From: Candidatus Viadribacter manganicus
GTDB lineage: Bacteria > Pseudomonadota > Alphaproteobacteria > Caulobacterales > Aquidulcibacteraceae
Reading direction: 5' to 3'
DNA: 64,000 nucleotides
NCBI RefSeq assembly: GCF_001679665.1
Contig: NZ_CP013244.1
Location: forward strand, 1,488,001 to 1,552,000
In this document: positions 33,297 through 41,200 of the stretch, piece by piece
Position numbering within the stretch: the first letter of the stretch is position 1
How the letters are laid out: every line of letters begins with the position of its first letter
Program-made: the position numbers and the translations under genes
Notes under the pieces: generated by a model
What the model was told of the DNA's origin: nothing
Databases searched by the model: none
The model's input: only the letters and a program-made list of their open reading frames with translations

Positions 33297-33378
33297 CGAA
33301 CGGCTTACTCGATCCAGGCCTGCCGCCGGTAATGCTACGGGCACTTCGGCAAGTCATTGCCGAAAGTTGCCGCTCAGC
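33297..33378 (+). repeat. Intergenic repeat, copy 15
   Basis: GCGAACGGCTTACTCGATCC then AGGCCTGCCGCC at left; CAAGTCATTGCCGAAAGTTG then CCGCTCAGC at right, between divergent genes. Confidence 0.72.
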
Positions 33379-33424
33379 ATCGTCACCATATTAGATTGGA
33401 AAGACCAAAGTTGGAGGGTTGGTG

Positions 33425-33832
33425 ATGCTTGTCGGCAGCTGCTTGTGCGGCAGCGTAAGATACGAGTGCGGTGACTTGGCTTCCCCGATCGGTCTTTGCC
33501 ACTGCCGTACCTGCCAAAAGGCGCATTCCAGCGCCTATGCGCCTACAGCGCGTGCGGATCGCGCGAACTTCAAATGGACGGCGGGTGCTGACATCGTCTC
33601 GGCCTTCGAGAGCACGCCCGGTAAAAGTCGTTGGTTCTGCCCCAAGTGCGGAACCCATCTCATGGCCGAGTGGAAAGATCAGGATCAAGTGATTGTCCGG
33701 ATCGGTTCGCTCGACACGGCTCTTGAGGAAAAACCGGTCGTCCATATCTGGATGTCTCATGCCTCACCGATGATTGAAGCGCCGCCCGGCATCCCAACCT
33801 TCCCAGAAGGTGTACCGCCTCAGCGCAGATAA
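33425..33832 (+). CDS. GFA family (glutathione-dependent formaldehyde-activating-like)
   Basis: A 135-residue zinc protein with the family cysteine set: GSCLCGSVRYEC, LCHCRTCQKAHSSAY and RWFCPKCGTHLMAEW. GFA-fold proteins bind structural and catalytic zinc; few members truly act on S-hydroxymethylglutathione, so the substrate here is open. GGAGG sits 8 bases before ATG 33425. A single gene. Confidence 0.87.
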   Translation: MLVGSCLCGSVRYECGDLASPIGLCHCRTCQKAHSSAYAPTARADRANFKWTAGADIVSAFESTPGKSRWFCPKCGTHLMAEWKDQDQVIVRIGSLDTALEEKPVVHIWMSHASPMIEAPPGIPTFPEGVPPQRR

Positions 33833-33886
33833 TCTGCATCAGGCCCCAGTTCGCTTGCCTCGATGTCTTTCGAATAACCGCCGCCT

Positions 33887-35350
33887 TCAGGCAGCCCATT
33901 GTGGTTTCGCTGAGCCAAGCTCGCACGCGGGTGATCGCCAGGTCATCTCTAGCTCACCGACCTGCAACGGCGCTTTAAGTCGACGTGCGGCCCCCCACGG
34001 GGTTTGTTCTAGAGAGTCGGCCCAGTCATTTTCCGCAAAGGTTAGGTCCATCGCCTCAGCGTCTTCTTGCTGATGCGACGCCAAGAGTTCTGCGGTCCGC
34101 GCCAACGACAACTTCGCATCTGAGACAGGCTCTTGGCGTTCACAGGCCACGAGGACACGCAGCACCGCAGCAGCCATCAGGTAGCCCGTCGCGTGATCCA
34201 GCGCCTGTACCGGCAAGGGCGTCGGCTTGATCGCGCGCGCCCACATCATTCCTGAGTCAGCGATTCCGCTGCTCATCTGAACTAGACTATCGAATCCTCT
34301 GCGCCCTGCCCACGGTCCAGACCAACCATACGCGTCTAAGCAAACCTCGACCAAATTTGGCGCAATGCTGCGACGCCATTCTTTTCCGATGCCCAAGCGC
34401 TCCAGCGCGTCTGGCCGATACCCGTGCACCAAGACATCCGCTTCGCGCAGAAGTCCCTCAAAGATCTGTCGTGGTCCGGTATCGCGCAAATCAAGCGTCG
34501 CACAGGTCTTGCCCAGAGTGATGTCGGGAACGACATTGGGTTCGCCCCAGCCGGGCGGATCAATGCGCAACACGCTGGCGCCAAATCCCGCCAGAGTTCG
34601 CGTCGCTACGGGACCAGCGAGTACGCGCGTTAGGTCCAAAACACGCAGACCCTCAAGCGGCACTCCGGTAGTCGCCTGCTTTGGCCTTGGTTGAATTCGA
34701 CGCGGATTAGTCCACGCGACAAGCGGTTCGCTCGCGACCGCCATGCCTTGCGCGTGCGCCTGCCACTCGGCGCGACTGCGCATCAAAGCGGCCACACCAC
34801 CCGCCTCCACGATCGCAGTTTCGAGATCGTTCCCCGTGCAAGCGGAGACCGCTGCAGCAACAGCGCCACGTTCCGGCGCGACGCCGAGCACCCTGCAGGC
34901 CGCCTCTCGGTGATGTGGCAGGTTCGTGTGCAGTTTGATCCAGCCATCCTTCGTAGGATAGTCGCCGGCAACCGCGTCCCAGACTGGCGGCAAACTCCAG
35001 CCGACAGGTTCAATCGATCGCGCAAACCAAAGTGACGCCAAGCGCTGGTCGACGACCACAGGCTGTGACTTTTGCTTTGAGTTTCGCGCGGCGATCAGGT
35101 CCGCAATCGCGCAGCCAACGGCGCCAATGGAGTGCACCGCGAGGTCCGACACGCGATACCGCGACTTCCATCGGTCAGTTCCATTGGTCTCAAAGTCGGA
35201 ATCTAATCCAAGGACTGACCGAATTTCACGCACTTCAACGAACTCCGTTCGCTCAGCCGTCGACTCATACCTGCCCGGCCACAGGAATGCGACTTTCCCA
35301 GAACCCGGGCAATCGCCTTCAGTCCTGAGCCTTCCTTCCATCGCTCCCAC
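33887..35350 (-). CDS. CaiB/BaiF-type CoA-transferase, 5' end replaced by IS30 sequence
   Basis: From about residue 42 onward this is a type III CoA-transferase with two half-domains; the second starts LRVLDLTRVLAGPVATRTLA (about residue 235), a hallmark of the family, with GYRPDALERLGIG and VLVHGYRPD further on. The first ~20 residues in frame come from the IS30 5' fragment at 35290-35403, so the original start is lost or the gene is now read from a GTG within IS sequence. Whether a working enzyme is made is unknown. The missing part seems short. Confidence 0.72.
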   Translation of the reverse strand: MGAMEGRLRTEGDCPGSGKVAFLWPGRYESTAERTEFVEVREIRSVLGLDSDFETNGTDRWKSRYRVSDLAVHSIGAVGCAIADLIAARNSKQKSQPVVVDQRLASLWFARSIEPVGWSLPPVWDAVAGDYPTKDGWIKLHTNLPHHREAACRVLGVAPERGAVAAAVSACTGNDLETAIVEAGGVAALMRSRAEWQAHAQGMAVASEPLVAWTNPRRIQPRPKQATTGVPLEGLRVLDLTRVLAGPVATRTLAGFGASVLRIDPPGWGEPNVVPDITLGKTCATLDLRDTGPRQIFEGLLREADVLVHGYRPDALERLGIGKEWRRSIAPNLVEVCLDAYGWSGPWAGRRGFDSLVQMSSGIADSGMMWARAIKPTPLPVQALDHATGYLMAAAVLRVLVACERQEPVSDAKLSLARTAELLASHQQEDAEAMDLTFAENDWADSLEQTPWGAARRLKAPLQVGELEMTWRSPACELGSAKPQWAA

Positions 35351-35461
35351 AGCTCAGCGCTCTGAGCTGCAGTGAATCCTACTCGATGATATGGCTTTCT
35401 CACTGTCCTCGCTCCACGACCTCAATTAAGGTACGTGTTGCGCTCACCATTTGAGACCGCC
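35290..35461 (-). mobile_element. IS30-family 5' remnant with terminus
   Basis: On the minus strand a GTG at 35403 opens VGFTAAQSAELWERWKEGSG then LKAIARVLGKS, the N-terminal helix-turn-helix of an IS30-family transposase, which breaks off near 35290. Its outer 56 bases (35406-35461) include the terminal repeat GGCGGTCTCAAATGGTGAGC (minus strand), also found alone at 12400-12455. Confidence 0.75.
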
Positions 35462-35482
35462 CTCAAAAAGTGACGCTGGCGT

Positions 35483-35523
35483 CAGTCGGCGACGACCGGC
35501 CTAATGTCGCCGAAAACGGCCGG
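35483..35523 (+). repeat. Intergenic repeat, copy 16 (short)
   Basis: GACGACCGGCCTAATGTCGC then CGAAAACGGCCGG: left and right boxes are fused with the middle missing, similar to the right part of copy 1. It lies 20 bases beyond the IS30 terminus. Confidence 0.6.
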
Positions 35524-35649
35524 AGCAAATGCTTAGTGCGGGCCGCGTCGGTCACCTAGATGCTCTCGCGACGCCGCGCACTTGAGCTCTCGATTTAGCA
35601 GCGGCGGTGGTGATATGGCGAAAGCGACTTTGCAACGATGGATCTTTGA

Positions 35650-36042
35650 ATGAAGGCCGCGATCACTTCGATAGTCGTTCTTGCATGGGTAAGCCCAGCA
35701 TTGGCGCAACAAGGCGGCGCGGCTGCCAATTTGGCGCGAGCGGACGCCAACCATGACGGCGAGATCACGCGAGCTGAATTCGATGCGATGAGATCTGCCG
35801 AATTTGATCACCTTGACCTCAACCGGGATGGATCCCTAGTCGCCGCGGAGCTTCAAGGCGCAGGAAGAATGAGAGGACAACTCTCCCACGCCGACACCAA
35901 TGGTGATGGGCGATTGACACGGACTGAGCTCCTGTCGCAACCACCGCGCGGCTTCATTCGTTTCGACGCGAACCACAATGGCGTGCTTGAGCCGTCGGAG
36001 GTTTCAGCGATGCGAGCCGCCCTGAGAGCATTCGGAGGGTGA
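35650..36042 (+). CDS. Exported four-EF-hand calcium-binding protein
   Basis: A 130-residue exported protein (signal peptide ends SPALAQ) with four EF-hand loops: DANHDGEITRAEF, DLNRDGSLVAAEL, DTNGDGRLTRTEL and DANHNGVLEPSEV. All have Asp at positions 1, 3 (Asp/Asn), 5 and Gly 6, and acidic 12 in most, so calcium binding is likely. Helices between loops are short. Probably a periplasmic calcium buffer or sensor. No good ribosome site is visible. Confidence 0.85.
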   Translation: MKAAITSIVVLAWVSPALAQQGGAAANLARADANHDGEITRAEFDAMRSAEFDHLDLNRDGSLVAAELQGAGRMRGQLSHADTNGDGRLTRTELLSQPPRGFIRFDANHNGVLEPSEVSAMRAALRAFGG

Positions 36043-36120
36043 GCGCAAACTTGGCTCCCTCACCGCCTGAGCCTAACCCGGCGGTTCACATGGAGCCACC
36101 GCACGCGCACCCAATAGTTC

Positions 36121-36203
36121 GCCACTGGCTTGGCCGCTCAATTCGTGCCGTTGATCACAGTCGACACGCTATGGCGCGTTGCCGCCGATTTCAGCCATTC
36201 GCT
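36121..36203 (+). repeat. Intergenic repeat, copy 17
   Basis: CCACTGGCTTGGCCGCTCAA then TTCGTGCCGTTG at left; CTATGGCGCGTTGCCGCCGA then TTTCAGCCATTCGC at right, between convergent genes. Confidence 0.75.
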
Positions 36204-36223
36204 GGCCGCACTGAAGGCCCGCC

Positions 36224-37042
36224 TCAGGGCGCCACGCCAACAAGCCGGGGAGCCATCGTGTGCCACCACTCGGCGCCCCATAGAGCGTGAACAACCAGCG
36301 ATGTCGGCACAGCGATCGCGAGCCCAATCAGATAGGCCTTATGGACCGTGCGCATCCGCACAAGATCCCAAATGAACATCGGCGCAAGCGCCACGAGTGG
36401 ATAAAGATCAGTTGTAAGGGGCCCATCGGGCAAGGAAGTCGGCAACCAAGTCATTCTGTCGAACGCTGCCGGTAGCGCCATGGCCACGGCCAGGAACATC
36501 ATCCGTTTGTGCAGCCCCGAGTCACGACGGCGCGCCAGCAGGGCGATCGAGATGAACACCGGGAAGAGAAAGCCAATCCGGATCTGCAGCAGCATGATGT
36601 TGTCGAACTCGCGGAGGCCCTGCCGGATACCCGCTTGCGCCTCTTGCGGCGCTGCCTGCAGCGCGCCCCATACGCTTTGGTACATCGTTGGCACTAACAC
36701 GATGCCCACCACCACCAGCGCAGCGGCTAGAACCGCGCCAATGGGCCCGAGTCTCTCGTGCATCGCTTGGCGCCCAGTGGCCACCAGAAGCGTCTGCGCG
36801 AGAAGCAAGAGCAGGAACGAGCCCATCAGCACAGCATGAGCGTGCAGCACCATCGGGAACGGAGGCCTCTGGCCTGCCTCGACAGCTGCAATCTTCAAAA
36901 GCGAGTCAGGAATGAAACCCGTCAATGTGATCGCGATGAACCAAACCGCCATGAACACGAAAATCCAGCGGTCGATTACGCTCGCAGTCGGCGCTGATGG
37001 GTTGGATGTCATTGGCTCGGCTCGTGCGGTGCTATGGGTCAT
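36224..37042 (-). CDS. Multi-pass membrane protein, paralogue-like to 31385
   Basis: A 272-residue membrane protein with about seven helices (IFVFMAVWFIAITLTGFIPD, VLAAALVVVGIVLVPTMY, LLQIRIGFLFPVFISIALLA). LHAHAVLMGSFLLLLLAQTL and GRQAMHERLGPIGAVLAAAL parallel the protein at 31385. GGGGAGAGG before ATG 37042 supports the start. Conserved His residues in helix two could bind a metal or heme, but this is a guess. Confidence 0.72.
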   Translation of the reverse strand: MTHSTARAEPMTSNPSAPTASVIDRWIFVFMAVWFIAITLTGFIPDSLLKIAAVEAGQRPPFPMVLHAHAVLMGSFLLLLLAQTLLVATGRQAMHERLGPIGAVLAAALVVVGIVLVPTMYQSVWGALQAAPQEAQAGIRQGLREFDNIMLLQIRIGFLFPVFISIALLARRRDSGLHKRMMFLAVAMALPAAFDRMTWLPTSLPDGPLTTDLYPLVALAPMFIWDLVRMRTVHKAYLIGLAIAVPTSLVVHALWGAEWWHTMAPRLVGVAP

Positions 37043-37104
37043 GGCCTCTCCCCCCGCTTATGCGACGACGAGACTAGGACTCACTCGAGCCGCCAAGTAA
37101 AGGT

Positions 37105-37184
37105 CGCGACCGGCTCGATCCGTCAAAAGCAGACGCCCGCACTATGCTGCGGTGCGGCACGGCATCGCCGACAGTCGCCATCCG
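37105..37184 (+). repeat. Intergenic repeat, copy 18
   Basis: GCGACCGGCTCGATCCGTCA at left; CACGGCATCGCCGACAGTCG then CCATCCG at right, between divergent genes. Confidence 0.7.
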
Positions 37185-37239
37185 ACGCCACCTTGCGCTC
37201 GTTCGCGCCTGCATTCAGGCTCGCGCGCAGAGGAAGCCC

Positions 37240-38427
37240 ATGCCAGACCGCCAGAGCAGCGCTCTCGATTTCGACGCGCTGCGACCACCCTCGCCTTTTA
37301 TGAGCGAGACGCACCGCGCTTGGCGCGACAGCCTACGCAAGTTTGTCGAGCGCGAACTGATCCCGCATGTGACGGAATGGGACGAAGCAGGCTACGTGCC
37401 GCGCGAGGTGTTCCACAAGGCGGGCGCGTTCGGGCTTTTGGGCGCCGGCTATCCAGAACAGTACGGGGGCTGGAGCGAGGGATTCGATCGCTTCCACGGC
37501 ATCGTCACAAGCGAGGAGCTTGCACGTATGGGCGCCGGCGGCGTGTCGGCCGCGCTCATGGTGCACGGCATCGGCCTGCCGCCGATCCTCGCGATCGGGA
37601 CCAATGATATGAAGCAGCGCATTGCGCCGCCGGTCTTGCGTGGAGAAATGCAGATCAGTTTGGCGATCACGGAGCCGGATGCGGGTTCGGATGTCGCCAA
37701 CATCACCACCCGCGCCGAACGGCGAGGCGACGACTACATCGTCAATGGCTCGAAGATGTTCATCACCGGCGGCATGACCTCGCATTACGCGACAACGGCT
37801 GTGCGAACCGGTGGCGCTGGCGCTGGGGGGATCTCGCTGCTGTTGATCGACCTCAACGCCAAGGGGGTCACGCGAACCTCGCTCAAGAAGCAAGGCTGGT
37901 GGGCCTCCGATACTGCGGCACTCTATTTCGACGACGTAGCTGTTTGCGCCGACCAGCTCATCGGCGCTGAAGGCCAAGGCTTCGCCGGCATTATGCGCAA
38001 CTTCAACGGCGAGCGCCTGGGCATGGCCTCGGGCGCCACGGCAAGCGCACGCGTTTGCATCGAAGATGCCGCCCGCTGGGCCCAGCAGCGTCGCACGTTC
38101 GGCAAACGGCTCGCCGACCACCAGGTCATCCGCCACAAGATCGCTGAGATGGTCCAGCGCGTGAATGCGACAACGGCTTACCTTGAACATTGCGCTTGGC
38201 GCGTTATGCAGGGTGAAACGCCGGTGGCGGATTTGTGCCTACTCAAGGTACAGGCGACACAAACCCTCGACTTTTGCGCGCGTGAAGCAACGCAGATCAT
38301 GGGTGGCGTTGGCTACATGCGCGGCAACCGCGTGGAGCGCATCTATCGCGAAGTGCGGGTCAACGCGATTGGTGGCGGCAGCGAAGAGATCATGCGCGAT
38401 CTAGCCGCGCGTCAGCTAGGGCTCTGA
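37240..38427 (+). CDS. Acyl-CoA dehydrogenase
   Basis: A 395-residue FAD enzyme. N-terminal helical domain (HVTEWDEAGYVPREVFHKAG), middle beta domain with the family signature LAITEPDAGSDVANITT, and C-terminal helices ending CAREATQIMGGVGYMRGNRV. At the medium-chain-type Glu position the sequence is IGGGSEEI, with Gly where Glu is expected; a Glu at about residue 258 (NFNGERLGMA) matches the place used by isovaleryl/long-chain types. So branched or long-chain acyl-CoA is likely. AGAGGAAG precedes ATG 37240. Confidence 0.9.
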   Translation: MPDRQSSALDFDALRPPSPFMSETHRAWRDSLRKFVERELIPHVTEWDEAGYVPREVFHKAGAFGLLGAGYPEQYGGWSEGFDRFHGIVTSEELARMGAGGVSAALMVHGIGLPPILAIGTNDMKQRIAPPVLRGEMQISLAITEPDAGSDVANITTRAERRGDDYIVNGSKMFITGGMTSHYATTAVRTGGAGAGGISLLLIDLNAKGVTRTSLKKQGWWASDTAALYFDDVAVCADQLIGAEGQGFAGIMRNFNGERLGMASGATASARVCIEDAARWAQQRRTFGKRLADHQVIRHKIAEMVQRVNATTAYLEHCAWRVMQGETPVADLCLLKVQATQTLDFCAREATQIMGGVGYMRGNRVERIYREVRVNAIGGGSEEIMRDLAARQLGL

Positions 38428-38488
38428 AATGTCCGGTTCGCCGGAAACTCGCGCTTCACAAACGTCGTTTCTCCAACGCTATCGACAA

Positions 38489-39310
38489 TCACTTCGTTGC
38501 CGGACGCCACATGTAGAGCGCCGCCGTCAACGTGATAACGCTGATGAGGCCGGGAACGCTCGCTTCCAGCCCGAAGGCGCCGCCGGTGAGCCAGTCGGAA
38601 CCGCTCAGCGCGGGGGCGAAGAGGCCCTGCTCTTCGCTACCGCTGACCCCAAAGCCAAGTACGCCTCCTTGCACGAAGTTCGCCGCAAGGTGGATGCCGA
38701 TTGGCATCGCCAGGCTTTTCGTGCGGATGAAAGCTAAGCCGAACATAAACGAGGCGACGAAGATGTTGACGCCGGCAAGATAGCCGATGAGACCGGCGTT
38801 CTGGATCGCGTCGACGTGCGTCAGCAGGAAAAGCGCGGCGATGAGGACTTGCGCGGGCCACTCGCCTAAACCGTCGAGCAAGCGTTGAAAGATGAATCCC
38901 CGAAAGAGCACTTCTTCGGTAACGGCAACGGCAGCGAAGAGTGCGAGTGAAGGTAACAGCAGGTTCGCCCCGCCGGGATTGAGGGACAAGTGCACTTGGC
39001 CTGTCGCCCAGAGTAGCGTCGCCGGCGCAAGCATTAGGACCGCGCCTAGGCCCGCGCCCAAGACGACGCGCTTTAGCCAGGTGAGGTCGAGCTTGCCGAT
39101 GACCTCCGCGAGTGGGCGTCGGCGCAGCGCTTGGCAGATCAGCGATGCGATGATGACGACGAGCGCTTGCTGCCAAATCGGCGGGGACGCACCTTCGCTG
39201 CGCGAGACCAAGAGCAATGGCAAGAGCAACGCGGCGAGCACGACAAAGAAGATCACGATCCACCAGCCGCTGCGAAGGCGGTGGTGCGAATTGATGAAGG
39301 GATTAATCAC
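38489..39310 (-). CDS. CPBP (Abi/CAAX-like) intramembrane protease
   Basis: About 273 residues with some eight helices. The CPBP motifs are present: VAVTEEVLFRGFIFQRLLDG (EExxxR), FLLTHVDAI and GIHLAANFVQGG, which line the intramembrane metal site. The NPFINSHHRLRSGWW start is typical of the family, so I prefer a GTG at 39310 over the longer frame to 39433; ribosome site is poor. Such proteins process prenylated or signal-type substrates or serve immunity functions; target unknown. Confidence 0.82.
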   Translation of the reverse strand: MINPFINSHHRLRSGWWIVIFFVVLAALLLPLLLVSRSEGASPPIWQQALVVIIASLICQALRRRPLAEVIGKLDLTWLKRVVLGAGLGAVLMLAPATLLWATGQVHLSLNPGGANLLLPSLALFAAVAVTEEVLFRGFIFQRLLDGLGEWPAQVLIAALFLLTHVDAIQNAGLIGYLAGVNIFVASFMFGLAFIRTKSLAMPIGIHLAANFVQGGVLGFGVSGSEEQGLFAPALSGSDWLTGGAFGLEASVPGLISVITLTAALYMWRPATK

Positions 39311-39398
39311 GTGCGGAGAAATGGCGGCGGCGGCGGCAAAGTCAACTGATAACGCTGGTACGACACCTCGCTCGCAGCCTCTCGTACAATTATGTTCG

Positions 39399-39475
39399 AG
39401 TGACCAACCCGATCCAATCGCGACGCTCATCACCTAGATGGGTGAACGGCACGCCATCGCCGAACAGCGCCTTCG
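39399..39475 (+). repeat. Intergenic repeat, copy 19
   Basis: GAGTGACCAACCCGATCCAA at left; GGTGAACGGCACGCCATCGC then CGAACAGCGCCTTCG at right, between divergent genes. Confidence 0.68.
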
Positions 39476-39552
39476 TTTGGCCCCTCCCCGGTTAGCCGCG
39501 GGCAGTCTTGAACTCGCTTTAAGTGTGATTCAATCCGTGAGATATCTTCCGG

Positions 39553-40002
39553 ATGGCGATTTCCATCTATCTAAATGACGACCGCTGCCTGCGCATTGTT
39601 CACTTCGAAACAGCGATCACGACGGATGAGCTCGAGCAGCTTGTGGCGCTCTATAGTCAGAGGAGTGACTGGCTCAGCTATGACACTTTCTACCTGCTTG
39701 ATGCTGCCAGTGTGAACCGCGAGCTACATGCAGATCATCTCGAACAACTGCGGCGACGTACCGCCGCGATCTACGCTGACATCGCCTCGATCGTTGTTCG
39801 GCGTTCAGCGTGGATCTGCCAAAACGCCGAAATGCGCTCCGTCGCGGAGCAATGGGTGACAATGCGGCGTCTCACTGAAGGCGCCAGTGTCAAGTTCGTC
39901 GTGGGCGATAAATTCGAAGATGCCTTACCTCTTTTCACCGAAGCTGAACTCGCCGCAGTCAAGACGAAGGCGGACTTTGCCCTGCTTGCTCGCATCGGCT
40001 AA
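39553..40002 (+). CDS. Hypothetical protein (149 aa)
   Basis: A 149-residue soluble alpha/beta protein: RCLRIVHFETAITTDELEQL, WLSYDTFYLLDAASVNRE, VKFVVGDKFEDALPLF. The strand-helix-strand pattern recalls STAS/SpoIIAA-like folds that measure or bind small partners, but no conserved motif is visible. A single gene flanked by repeat copies on both sides. Confidence 0.65.
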   Translation: MAISIYLNDDRCLRIVHFETAITTDELEQLVALYSQRSDWLSYDTFYLLDAASVNRELHADHLEQLRRRTAAIYADIASIVVRRSAWICQNAEMRSVAEQWVTMRRLTEGASVKFVVGDKFEDALPLFTEAELAAVKTKADFALLARIG

Positions 40003-40099
40003 GCGGCCCGATCACCCCTCCACACGCGTCGATTGTCGGAGTGGGCCATCGATTCCATCTTGAGTATTCCCCAGAACCGCTCGCACGGCGGGCTTTTCC

Positions 40100-40192
40100 T
40101 GGGCCGCGACGGGCGATCATCACCGAATGACTGCCGCGTTCGAGACGCGGCATTGATCACGTGCGCGACATCGCCGAAGATAGACATCGCCA
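40100..40192 (+). repeat. Intergenic repeat, degenerate copy 20
   Basis: GGGCCGCGACGGGCGATCAT and then GCGCGACATCGCCGAAGATA with GACATCGCC. The right box is clear, the left box poor; a second right-box-like ATCATCACCGAATGACTGCC lies inside. Confidence 0.42.
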
Positions 40193-40217
40193 AAAAACAC
40201 CCTGGCATAGTCACCGC

Positions 40218-40934
40218 TTAGTTCTGTGCACTGGCCCAGGTGCGCCAGCGGCTCAAGAATTCGTCTTCGCTCACGCCCAAATGGGCGAGAATCTGTTGGT
40301 TACTTGTCGCTGGAAGAAGAGCGATGAGTGTGGTTCGGCCCCATGTCTCGTCGATGAAACGCACCATGGAGCCGCAGACGCCATAGCGATAACGTCCGCT
40401 CCAAGCGTCAGCGAGTGTCGTCGGCGCGGCTCCCGCAGCAATCGCCGAGCGCGCATCGTCGGCGTGGCCTGCGTCGAGCTGACCTGACACGACGACGGCC
40501 AGTCCCTCCACGAACCAACCAGCATCATCCATGCCGGTGAAGTCGCGCGTTGAATTGTGCTGGCCGTGGAACGCGTGCGTCAGTTCGTGCGTGATGACGC
40601 CCTGTACTTCCACGGCATCACCCGAATGGTCACAGGCATCATGGGACCAAACGGATGGGGACAACAAATAGAGACTGTCGGCAACGCCGACGCCGACCAT
40701 CCAACACTGTGACGGCGCAATCCCCCATGCCTCAGGCAATGCCCTGTCAAAGGCCGCGCGGTCCTGAGCGACAACCACGTTCAACGGAACCTCAAAGCGA
40801 TGACCGAAAAACGCTTCGACCTGTTGGCGGCCCGCGGTGACATCTTGCATCAAGGCCGCGTCGCCGCCATTCATGGGGAAGGCGTGCGCACAGCCCGCCA
40901 GCGCCACCGCCAAGGTCAATCCAATCAATCGCAC
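40218..40934 (-). CDS. HExxH metallopeptidase lipoprotein
   Basis: A 238-residue lipoprotein (lipobox ALAGC, Cys 15). It has a gluzincin site: ITHELTHAFHG (His 116, Glu 117, His 120) and a downstream third ligand in WFVEGLAVV (about Glu 143). Four cysteines (QCW, DACDH, GVCG) may form disulfides. It resembles small MA-clan peptidases with unknown substrate. The 266 bases before it (40935-41200) show no further gene. Confidence 0.8.
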   Translation of the reverse strand: MRLIGLTLAVALAGCAHAFPMNGGDAALMQDVTAGRQQVEAFFGHRFEVPLNVVVAQDRAAFDRALPEAWGIAPSQCWMVGVGVADSLYLLSPSVWSHDACDHSGDAVEVQGVITHELTHAFHGQHNSTRDFTGMDDAGWFVEGLAVVVSGQLDAGHADDARSAIAAGAAPTTLADAWSGRYRYGVCGSMVRFIDETWGRTTLIALLPATSNQQILAHLGVSEDEFLSRWRTWASAQN

Positions 40935-41200
40935 GTGCTCATCCTCACCGCTTTAGGCGAAGATGCGCCGACAGGGGCAAATAGATGCCTGGTTACCTAT
41001 CTGGGACTGCGCCAGCAGCCGCGTTCGCGCCAACTTCTCATGGGGTCGCTCCCTTGCACTTCAAATCGACAAAAATCAGACGCGAAGCCGCGAGCGAGCT
41101 TTTCAACAATATCCGCTGATAGAAGACTACCGAGCGCCTTGGATTGCGGGACGCCTTCGACAACCCTGAACAGCACGACATTGCTACCGAGAGCGCACGC

